From assembly GCF_964204645.1 (NCBI RefSeq), contig NC_134035.1, positions 430,001 to 494,000 of the forward strand: a stretch of 64,000 bases of DNA, written 5' to 3'. Below, one piece after another: positions 36,906 through 48,900 of the stretch. A program made the translations under genes and the position numbers. Under the pieces are notes generated by a model. It made no database searches and was not told the DNA's origin. It saw only the letters and a list, made by a program, of their open reading frames with translations. This DNA comes from Tubulanus polymorphus (Eukaryota; Nemertea; Palaeonemertea; Tubulaniformes; Tubulanidae). Position 1 is the stretch's first letter; every line of letters starts with the position of its first letter.

Positions 36906-39900
36906 TTTTAGTCAATATCTCACACCTGACGATGATCTCTAGGGTGAGATCGAAACATCGTGTTCTTATGTTTTAGATTGTTTCCATAAATAAATTCTCG
37001 ATTTTAGAATTCTTTTAATTTGTAAATAAAGTTGGTTTTTATCTTATTAACCCTTTCAGTGCTGACTGATCAATACCCGTATACTGCTGGAGATAATTTG
37101 AAAAATTCCACCCAAGTGTGTTGAATAACGGGAATAGCACTACAGTGCGTCTACACCACGGCGCGGTGTATCGTTAGTTACTGATATTTCACGATGTGTC
37201 TGAAAATGGTTGACGCCGCACGAAAATAAATAGGCTTTTGTTATACAGAATTCTGTTGTAAACAGAAAGGGAACAATGATCTCGTTTTTCGATTTCAATT
37301 ATTTCTAGGATGTACCGTCAATAAGACCCGGGGCTTGATGAGGCAGTGGCTGCGTTACTGTGGCAAGCGAGGATCAGCTAGTGGTTACTCCTCAATTACC
37401 GTGCTTCAATTTCGTCGTCACTTCCCGATTGAACTGTAGCCGACTCATCGCTTTATCAATACGCGAAAGTTCACGATTGGTAGAACACTTTATCTGTGTT
37501 GACGCGATGAGGAGAGAATCCCACAATGATAATAAAAAGTCCGAAAATGAAACTTCGAGATAGTAGTTTATTCAACGTTTCGACTATATCCTAATAGTCA
37601 TCTTCAGGAATAATCAGGAATTATTCCTGAAGATGACTATCAGGATATAGTCGAAACGTTGAAATAAACTACTATCTCGAAGTTTCATTTTCGGACTTTT
37701 TATTATCATTGTGGGATTCTCTCCTCAACGCGAAAGTTGCTCGAACAAAAATTCGTTTGATTATATTTGAATTTTGTAAGCGAAAATCGAGTTCGAAAAT
37801 AAACTAATTTCATCGCGTATCAACGAGTGTACCAGTACCTTATTCAATGTACGTTGAGGATACTTAACACGAGCGGGGGGGGGGGGGGGGGATGAAAAAT
37901 GATGTGATCAGTGGAAAGAGAGAGGAGAGAGTATAAATGCAAAAGGTTGTACTTACATCGCGTCAAAAAATTAAGTAGATACCGCGGATCCGCGGCGATA
38001 TTCCGCCTTATCTCTTCGATGACTGTAAAATAAATAAATGAGAAAAATTATTAGTATTTCATTAAATCATGGACGATCAATAGGAGTTTTACGACGTGGA
38101 CAATACAGTCAAAGTCCGTTATACTGCCGCCATACTCCATCAGGAGTGACATGATTTTGGGCATTCTAATGTGCTGGATCCAGTTCCACAAATGAGTTAA
38201 CTCTGATCTCAGAATCTAGTTCTACATTTGGGAGAGTTAATTCTGAACTCAGGATCCAGTTCCACAGATGAGTTAGATTTAACTCTGAACACAGAATCCA
38301 GTGCTACAGTTACGAGTTAAAGTTAACTCTGAACTCAGGATCCAGTTCTACAGTTACGAGTTAAAGTTAACTCTGAACTCGGGATCCAGGACCCAGTTCC
38401 ACAGTTGTGAGTTACAGTTAACTAAATTTATCATCAGTTATCAACAGTAAGGCGCTCAGTAACATCTTTCATATTTCTGTTCAAATCAGAGACAAATTCA
38501 GTATTTCTTGTCATAAAATAGTAACAAATACCGAAAATCAGTAACAGTTTGGGCAGCTCTGCTAAAAATGTCTGGCTACAAACGGACATATCTAAATAGG
38601 ATCATGAATATGTGTAGACTTACCATTTTCCGTCGCATCGACGGGGGCGGCGGGGGCGGCAGCTGCATTTTCTGCCTATAATATAATAACAATCATGATG
38701 TTAAGGTTTAAGAAAACAACAAAAAAATTTGTCAAAATTCATGCAGTTTTTACTAGCGTTTCGATAACACGAATCGTAATTAGAGAGATAATGGGGCCAA
38801 TTCCCTATATGAAATCAAAAGCTGAAATAGAGCCTGCAAACAAGAGCATTTCAAGAGCTCAACTAATGCAGCGCAAAGTTTCCAAACAAACCAAGAAATC
38901 ACAATTTCAAAGTTTTTCTTGATTTCTCTTTATAGTACATTCGCCGTTTATGTATAGCAGTTCCGGTCCATTGGATAATCCTTTCATCATCGCTTTCATG
39001 AAATTTGAACAGTAGGGAACTGGCACGCCAGCTATCCCTTCAGATGGCACCGCTTAGGTATGTGAGACAATCTAATGGGACAGAAAGTGAATTTCAGAGA
39101 CGTCGTCTGCGCGACAAGAAGTCGTCAAATTAGAGCATCGATATTTTTTCGCGCATCTCTTATTGTATTAATAGTGAGCACTGGATCATATCATTACGGT
39201 TAAAAATACCTGACAATTTGATATCTCTAATTTGAGTAGTTTTCACCTGAATATATGACAGCGCAAGGGCTCTAATATCAAAAATGGTAGTTGAATAAGA
39301 AATAACCACAACTAGAAATCATTGTGATCTTGAAAGTATTTTGATATTTCAAAGCTCTTAAAATGGAGGCACTACTCTCAAAGTCGTTATCAGGTCTGGA
39401 ATACCACTAACTCAGTAAACAATTCAAACTTACTCTACGGCGTCGGAGCCGCGGGGAGCGCCGCAATTGCGGTATCTCGTCTCTCTGGAAAAAACAAAAC
39501 GATCAACATTGATTAAATCATCGAAACATTAAATGATTTCTTACTGTTTGGAGAGTTCGGTATCAGAATAAGCTCGGTAGGACCAGAGAGATTCAGGGAT
39601 TCTATATGTGAATAGCTCGGTAGGACCAGAGAGATTCAGGGATTCTATATGTGAATAGCTCGGTAGGACCAGAGAGATTCAGGGATTCTATATGTGAATA
39701 GCTCGGTAGGACCTGCGAGGTTCAGGGATTCTACATGTGAATAGCTCGGTAGGACCAGCGAGGTTCAGGGATTCTATATGCGAATAGCTCGGTAGGACCA
39801 GAGAGATTCAGGGATTCTATATGTGAATAGCTCGGTAGGACCAGAGATTCAGGGATTCTACATGTGAATAGCTCGGTAGGACCAGAGATTCAGGGATTCT

Positions 39901-42900
39901 ATATGTGAATAGCTCGGTAGGACCAGAGATTCAGGGATTCTGTATGTCTTCCTGTTCATTGACGTGTCAGTAATGATCAACACATTCAGTGTATTCGATG
40001 CATTATAATTATTTTCACTTATAGTTCAAACTTACATCAGCTTGCGGCGGCGGCGGCGTCGCAGGTGTTTCAGTCTAAAAAGTAAAAAAACGATATTTCC
40101 ATTGGTTATAAAAACATGAAAATGATTCATTTCAACTTAATATAATAAAACTTGGTTCCACAGTTCTGGACCCAGTCCCACAGTTACAGAACCTGGCTCC
40201 GCAGTTCTGGACCCAGTTCCACAGTTTGAAGTTATGATCTAGTAAAGAGTTACCGATGCTGGATCCTAGTTTTCCAGCCAATGATATTCAGTTAGTTCCG
40301 TGCGATAGTCATCAAGCCGATTGTCATAAATTTCTAGATCTCTCCCTGTCCCGCCGCCCCAGAATTAGGTATTTTTACTTTTTTTTGGTTTCGATTTTTT
40401 GGTGCCACGAGATCCAAAGCAGAAGAATTCTACACTATTTTAATTCTTTTTCCGATGCAGATTTTGAAAACAATAAAATATCCTCATAATCATTGGTGAA
40501 CCACAATGATGATAATCTACAGGACTTAAAACAGGTCAATTTGTCAGTTTTTACCATAGTTTATCATTGTTACAATGGTGGTTGTCACCTATGTTGAGGA
40601 TTTACCGCTAGGGGCAACATTGAAACCCGGTCTATGAAATCGGGCCACGGTTGAGGATTTACCCCTAGGAGAAAATGATGTGGTCTATAAAACCCTGCCC
40701 AGATTATCAATAAACTTATTTGAAATTAGCTTCACTTAAAATGATTTGACTCAAATCAAACTTACTTTAACCGGTCCGACGCGTGCCCGTTTAGGGCTAA
40801 CGGGGTCCTATAAAATAAAAACAAGTTGAAATCAACATCCAGAATTTTCAAACATATTTCTGAAGGAAATCTCAATTTCAGATTATCTTAATAATCTTTG
40901 ATGAGCCACGAAAATGATAATCTACACAACTAAAAAATGTAAATGAATAACCATGAACTGCGGGTGCAGAAACGACAACACCACTTGCAAAAAGGGCTTC
41001 AACAAACTCTCCACAATCACAAGAGGCACGTACTACCATCGCGAAAATCTTGTGCCTTTTTTTCCATGCCCAAAATAGATGTTCAAGCCACTTGGAAAGT
41101 GGTTTTTTTCGCATCGACAAACTCTCGTCGCAATCACAAATCATACTTGTCGTAAGCTTAAACTTTCACAAGATCCCGTCGGCAGACGGACAGACGGAGA
41201 GACAGGCGGACAGACGGAGAGACAGGCGGACAGACGGAGAGACAGGCGGACAGACGGAGAGACAGGCACACAGACGGAGAGACAGGCGCACAGACGGAGA
41301 GACAGGCGGACAGGCGGAGAGACAGGCGCACAGACGGAGAGACAGGCACACAGACGAACGGACTGTAAAATGATTTGATGAAATTCAAACTCACCGATGC
41401 CGGTACCTCGAGCTTCCTCTTCTATAAAATAAAAAATCAACTTTAGTTTAACAACGTCAACAAAAATTCAGACATATTTCATCTGCAGTCGTTTGTGTTC
41501 AACTGTAAATTCAATAGAAATGTTCACAATATTTACCGGCACATTCACGCACGTGTGGAATTCATTTCTCTACATAAAAAGAAAAACAAGAGCTCAATTT
41601 AGCATTTATGAAAATCAGAATAAATTATCTCAAATCTCGCATTTTTTTAATAGCTTGGTTGACAGGGTAGACTATTGAAATATCATTTCGGAAAATTAAA
41701 AAAAAAAGAACTCGCTCAGCGCGATAAACACAGTTTTTGAAGGAAGAGGGAACTATCGATAGGGCAATATACATATGTCCAAAACAATGATCCTTGGAAA
41801 GTTCGAATTCTGCACACAAATGTGATCAAAAAAAGAATAAACGTGCGTTTTTCAATTTTTTCATCATTCAAGCCGGGATTCTCATTCGGCGAAGGTGAAA
41901 AACTTTTTTGCTCGTTTTCCACTGAATTTGTTCCACGGATGGGAGTAAAAAAAAAATTCTACTTTTGTTTGACTTTTCTTCAAATTTCGGGAGGCGGTTC
42001 CCGTAAACTAAGCTATTTAAGAAAAAGCCTCATCTGGTGAACCATCACAAATAGTTATTATTACGTTATAGGTTGTTACTAATGATCGGATTTATGAGAA
42101 CCACAACGGTATAGTGTACATTATGGAATAAAGTTCAAGTTTTTGTCAGTAGATGGCAGGCAGGTGGTATTTATAAAGTGACTGGGTGTCAACATGTGTA
42201 ACTGAAATTGTCTATTGTAAACTTACGTCAATTTGCACAATACGCGCGATTTCCGATTCCTAGAAATGTAAAGAAAAAAAATTCTGAAATCAAGTTTTGA
42301 ATAACTATACCACGGATGAAAGATTCCATGATCTAAATTCTTAGTTGACCCTCGATTTAGAGACTATTTTGAGGATAATTGAACCGATGGATGCTGCGTG
42401 ACATGATTTCAATATTCTACTAACTCGGTCTGAAGAATATTTACATCGATACAAAACTGTGACCGAGCCGCAACTTTTAAACATTCTTAGTTTCACTTAA
42501 AAACATTGCTTCACGCTATTATCAATACCAATTTTACGAATAATATGAACTCGGTAAGATAAATATTCACATCGATACAAACTGTGACCGAGTGCGACTA
42601 CTTTCAAACACTCTTTAGATATAACTGGCTTCAGCTGTGATTAATTTAGGACCGAAGATACTACTCTATATAGCTTAATCAGTAGCGGATCCAAACTAGA
42701 TTCCATTGTATTCCCGAATATAGTCAGAATAACATTTTTTTTTTTTAAGTAACTCGATCCAACAGAATGTCCCAGATACAAGGAAATTAGAACATATTTC
42801 AAAATTTTTATTGGTTAGGACCCCTAAACTGCGGCAGCTGCAGCGGTCAGGCAAAAAATATCTTTAAGGAATATAGCCAAATTCACCAGTCCCCCACGGA

Positions 42901-45900
42901 ACTGCCCCTAAGTAATGACTTTAGAATTGAACCCATGATACCGTATAGCGGCTGCAAACAGATCGGTCACAATTACCAGTGTTTATGTTTTCCAACAACA
43001 AATAAGCTAGCAAAAACTAGGTGCCTTTAGCCTACGAGCAAAATTGGTCGTAGCTTTAGCCAAGTTTGACCTTGGTGGAGATATGCTATGGGATCTCATA
43101 GAACATGGATATTTCAGCAGGAAAATCAATATCAGATTATAATAATCTGGTGAACTACGAAAATAATTATCTTTTACAACTTACGATAATGGTAGGAGCC
43201 TCGGGCTCCGGCGGCGGCGGCTCTGGGAAATCATCATTCTAGTAATCAAAATAACATGAAATATCATGAAAAATTCTAGCTAACCCTAAAAGCGAGTATA
43301 TATGGAGCCACCCACTAATGAAAGGGATGGCTCCAAATTCACTGAGAACGAGTAGGCGATCAAAAGGATATTTACCCAAAGGTCGTCGAATAAATTGATG
43401 TCCTATAAAAAAGAATACAAAAAATTTATTACGATAAAATGTACGTATGTTTTTGGTAAATGACACTTACTGATCACAAGTGACATATGGTCACGATAGT
43501 ATCACAATTGCTTGCCAGTGAGGCTAGGCGTTCACCAGAGCCAAGTTTCATAGATGTTGGGAAAAAATAATACCAGCTGGGATCATTTCGAAATTTTTCA
43601 GTTATTACCAAGGTTTTCATCATGAAGTTGTCACCTATGTTGAAGATTTACCTATAGGCAACCAACAGGGCTGCCAACCTCTGAAAAGTGCTATCACTAA
43701 CAAATTGTAATATGAAAATAAATGTTCAAATCAATCAGTAATCAACAGTAAGACCCTCAGTTAGATCTTTCATACTTCTCATATGCATCGAACAAAACAA
43801 ATCAGTATTTCTTGTCATAAAAGAGTAACAAATACCGAAAATCAGGAACGGTTGGCAACTCTGGGTAACATTGATATCCGGTTTACAAAATCGGGCTCAG
43901 GTTGAAGAAATACCTCCAGGGTATTATTGATATACAGTCTATGAAACAGGGCTAAGGTTATCAATATTTAACATCGATATCGAAAATGATTTAATGAAAT
44001 TGAAACTTACCTCGTCACGCGGAATCTTCGGCGGGCTTACGGGTTGCTGTAAAATATTTTAAAAAAAGTTGAAATCAACATTCAGAATTTTGATACACAT
44101 TGATAATAATCTACACGACTTAAAACAGGAAATAATGGTCAAGTCTTCATGAATAACCATAAGCTGTGGGTTCAGAGACGTGAACACGACCGACCGACCG
44201 ACCGACCGACCGACCGACCGACCGACCGACCGACCGACCGACCGACCGACCGACCGACCGACCGACCGACCGACCGACCGACCGACCGACCGACCGACCG
44301 ACCGACCAATTCAATGAGATTGCCAGGTTTTCTAGGACATTAGCACCCTTGAATTGCTGAACAATGCCTATACCACTGGCGATTGTGAGATCCTATCTAT
44401 GGACGAAAAGACAGATTGAAAGTAATAACGGGAGAACGATTCGATAGAATTCAAACTGACCTCGTCGACGGATCGGCGTCGTCGCTTTCTGGTGACCTAT
44501 AAAATAAACGAGCAACATTTAGATTTAATCATTTTTCATTTTCAAGTTCATGATCACGTGTAGTTCGAACATGGAAAGCATTTCATGAGAGAAATTGAGT
44601 GGAGCCGATTTAAGACTGCGAGGAAAGATATCAGTAATGTCAGTGATGAGCGAAAACTAAAAACATGGCCAAAACTTACTTCTTTTGTTGTTGTCGTTGT
44701 TGTTATTTGTTTGCACTGATGCCATGAAAGAAAAAAAGAGAATTAATTTTAGTTTTGTTATTTTATGTTCAGTAGCACACGTAGGTATCAATATACGTAA
44801 TAAATGAGTTCTAAGCGACGGATGCCTCGTTATAGATATTGTTTTGATTCTGTATCGTTATTTAATAAAACGAACAGGAGAATTTTTATGACTTTGTTCG
44901 GTATGAAATACATTGGCTGTCAGATAGAAATGAACACGACAGAAAATCCATGATACAGAAAAATGCTGACTTACTTCCTTCGGTGCTGCTGCTGTTGGTT
45001 TCTGTTGCAATAAAAGAAAGAAAATTCAGTAAGTTTTTTTTTTTTATATTTCATATACAGCAGCAAACGTTAATAAACACAGTAGACATAAAAACTGGAC
45101 AGGTTTATATAGATGTCTGTATCTGAAAAATGATTTTGATGTCATTAGCATAAATATCTTACATTAAGTTAAGTGCAATTCCTGAGTGCTAATGGATTAA
45201 AGTTGATGTTAAGACAGGATCATCTACGAGGGAATACACGGGAAACGAATGACGCTCAATTATAAAATTGAAACTTACTCGTGCAGGAATGGCCGCTACC
45301 GCTGCTGTTGCCGTTGGTGTTGGTTTCTGTTGCAATAAAAGAAAGAAAATTCAGTAAGTTTTTTTTTTTATATTTCATATTCAGCAGCAAACGTTAAACA
45401 CAGAAGACACAAAAACTGGGCAGGTTTAATATCTGTGTCTGGAAATCGATGAAAATCGCAAAAAATAATTGCCCATAGGCCAAGAGGTTTACCACAGCCT
45501 TATGAAATGCTTATATCAGGTAACGAAATAGGGATGTAAAGTGTAAGGTGCGAGAAGTTTCGGTCTCGGTTAGAGAAATGAACGTTATCGCGGACCCAAG
45601 ACAGAGCCGCTATACCGCGCCGTTCATCAGTCAGAATAGGACCGATTCCATCGCATCTCAGCTGCAGCCTCGGTACGGGAATTCAGAGCGTCGTTACGAA
45701 ATGCGAGTTAAACACACCTACTTCCCACTTAACCCATTAGCACTCAAGCCGCTCGAATCCGCCCCGGTACTTTTTTTGTATCCTGCACAAAAACGGTTAT
45801 AGTGGGATTCGAACCCGATAGCTTATAACAATCTACACACCTAAGTCCTCGAAATACCGAACAGAAAATCGACATCCTCCTATTTCAATTTCTCAAGTAT

Positions 45901-48900
45901 TTCGAGTTTGAACATGAAATATCTGAGCGTTCACTTAAAATCCAAGTAGCGGTATGTTTGGATGAATTTCAAGGGGGGCCAAAAGGACACAAGGATTTTG
46001 GTGGCCCATCTCATCAAATCTTACATCATATGAAAGCCATGATTATTTACTACAAAATAACACTAACTTGTAATGCATGGAAATAAACAGCCAATGAGCT
46101 ATTCGGTGAGGAGAGAATCCCACAATGATAATAAAAAGTCCGAAAATGAAACTTTGAGATAGTAGTTTATTCAACGTTTCGACTATATCCTAATAGTCAT
46201 CTTCAGGAATAATGAGATACTACAGAAATTATGAGATATATATACAATCCAGAGACAAAGAGACTAATTCAAGTAATCAGAGATGATACAAACTAAAGGA
46301 AAATTAACGTAGAAACAGTTACACGCTAAAATAGATTAAAGGGAAGCAAACTAAGGGGTGATTATAAACAACAATAGTGAGTATAAATATAAATGAAACT
46401 TAAAGTCAGTAGTAAAAAGAAAGACAAACTAAGGGGCACTTAAATTAAAACAAAGGTGAATACAAGTTAAGTCAGAGACGAAATTGATGAGAGAACAAAT
46501 AACAAATAATCAAAGGGGAAATCAAGTGTTGAGTTTAACCAGTTTACAGAGGAATTTTGATATAAGTTTATTATGGGGTGAAAAACCATTATTAAGGTTT
46601 ACAACGTTGTTCGAATTTTCAATAATTAATGCAGATTCCAAAATATGTCTTCTAGTTTTATCGCTGCAAGGGTAAACTAATTCAGCATTAGCAAAATCAA
46701 AATTGTGTGAAGTCTGAAAAACATGACTAGCAACTCCGCTTTCAGGTTTAAAGTTTTTTACATCTAATTTATGCTCTTTTATGCGTTGATTAAGATTCCG
46801 ACCTGTTTCTCCTATATATACTTTGTCGCAAACTTTACAAGGTATTTTATAAATTCCACAGTTTAGGGATTCGGTTTTCGGTTTGTTGTTAATCAATATG
46901 TTACTAAGTTTATTATTGTATTTAAAGATGAGTTGTTTATTTAGTGACCGAAGAGAAACTTTAGAATTCTCGAGGAAAGGTACATACGGTACAATGATAG
47001 GCTGTTTATCGGTAGCCAACGTAGGAGTTCTAAGGTTGTTATTTCTAAAATGCGTAGTACGAGCTTTAAGTAGAGCTTTTTTCAATAGGAAATCGGGGTA
47101 GGCAAGTTTTTTGAGAGATTGGTTAATATGGTGAATTTCATCGGGTAGAAATGAGGGGTCGCAAATTCTCAAAGCGCGAAGAAATAATCCTTGAGCTAAA
47201 CCGAGTTTAATATCCGGAGAAGTAAAAGAGAAGTAATGGAGGTAGGATTCAGCGTTGGTAGGTTTCCTATAAACCGCGAATTTCAAAAAGATATTAAACT
47301 CGGTTTAGCTCAAGGATTATTTCTTCGCGCTTTGAGAATTTGCGACCCCTCATTTCTACCCGATGAAATTCACCATATTAACCAATCTCTCAAAAAACTT
47401 GCCTACCCCGATTTCCTATTGAAAAAAGCTCTACTTAAAGCTCGTACTACGCATTTTAGAAATAACAACCTTAGAACTCCTACGTTGGCTACCGATAAAC
47501 AGCCTATCATTGTACCGTATGTACCTTTCCTCGAGAATTCTAAAGTTTCTCTTCGGTCACTAAATAAACAACTCATCTTTAAATACAATAATAAACTTAG
47601 TAACATATTGATTAACAACAAACCGAAAACCGAATCCCTAAACTGTGGAATTTATAAAATACCTTGTAAAGTTTGCGACAAAGTATATATAGGAGAAACA
47701 GGTCGGAATCTTAATCAACGCATAAAAGAGCATAAATTAGATGTAAAAAACTTTAAACCTGAAAGCGGAGTTGCTAGTCATGTTTTTCAGACTTCACACA
47801 ATTTTGATTTTGCTAATGCTGAATTAGTTTACCCTTGCAGCGATAAAACTAGAAGACATATTTTGGAATCTGCATTAATTATTGAAAATTCGAACAACGT
47901 TGTAAACCTTAATAATGGTTTTTCACCCCATAATAAACTTATATCAAAATTCCTCTGTAAACTGGTTAAACTCAACACTTGATTTCCCCTTTGATTATTT
48001 GTTATTTGTTCTCTCATCAATTTCGTCTCTGACTTAACTTGTATTCACCTTTGTTTTAATTTAAGTGCCCCTTAGTTTGTCTTTCTTTTTACTACTGACT
48101 TTAAGTTTCATTTATATTTATACTCACTATTGTTGTTTATAATCACCCCTTAGTTTGCTTCCCTTTAATCTATTTTAGCGTGTAACTGTTTCTATGTTAA
48201 TTTTCCTTTAGTTTGTATCATCTCTGATTACTTGAATTAGTCTCTTTGTCTCTGGATTGTATATATATCTCATAATTTCTGTAGTATCTCATTATTCCTG
48301 AAGATGACTATTAGGATATAGTCGAAACGTTGAATAAACTACTATCTCAAAGTTTCATTTTCGGACTTTTTATTATCATTGTGGGATTCTCTCCTCATCG
48401 CGTCAACACGGATATTGTGTTTTACCTATCGTGAGCTATTCGGTATCGCGATAAACTTGGATTTTAATTTGAATTTTCTGAGGAGTAATCGACACTACAT
48501 AGTGCAATTCCTGAGTGCTAATGGATTAAAGTTGATGTAAAGTTGATGTTAAGACAGGATCATCTACGAGGGAATACACGGGAAACAAATGACGCTTAAT
48601 TATAAAATTGAAACTTACTCGTGCAGGAATGGCCGCTGCCGCTGTTGGTTTCGTCTGCAATAAAAGAAAGAAAATTCAGTAAGTTTTTTTTTAAATATTT
48701 CATATTCAGCAGCAAACGTTAAACACAGAAGACACAAAAACTGGGCAGGTTTAATATCTGTGTCTGGAAATCGATGAAAATCGCAAAAAATAATTGCCCA
48801 TAGGCCAAGAGGTTTACCACAGCCTTATGAAATGCTTATATCAGGTAACGAAATAGGGATGTAAAGTGTAAGGTGCGAGAAGTTTCGGTCTCGGTTAGAG

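Larger units (their letters stand above)
46108..48432. mobile_element. Head-to-head pair of 5'-truncated Penelope-like retroelements in an intron
   Basis: Two arms of about 1.1 kb (46108 to ~47212 and ~47288 to 48396) are near-perfect inverted copies around a ~75-bp spacer. Each encodes the C-terminal half of a Penelope-like protein including a GIY-YIG endonuclease. The insertion is flanked by a 12-bp direct repeat GAGCTATTCGGT (46096-46107 and 48433-48444). The right end carries 36 bp (48397-48432) that the left lacks. Inverted and truncated partial copies are known for this retroelement class. Confidence 0.9.

Noticed and set aside
41050-41440. Arg/Asp/Thr-rich plus frames and Leu/Ser/Val/Cys-rich minus frames
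   Set aside because: Both strands of a 20-bp minisatellite within an intron.
44149-44343. Frame encoding a Pro-Thr-Asp repeat
   Set aside because: CGAC tetranucleotide microsatellite.
47236-47289. ATG at 47236 as the start of the right-arm Penelope protein
   Set aside because: Codons before about 47288 are the spacer, which belongs to the left copy read antisense; the open frame there is accidental.
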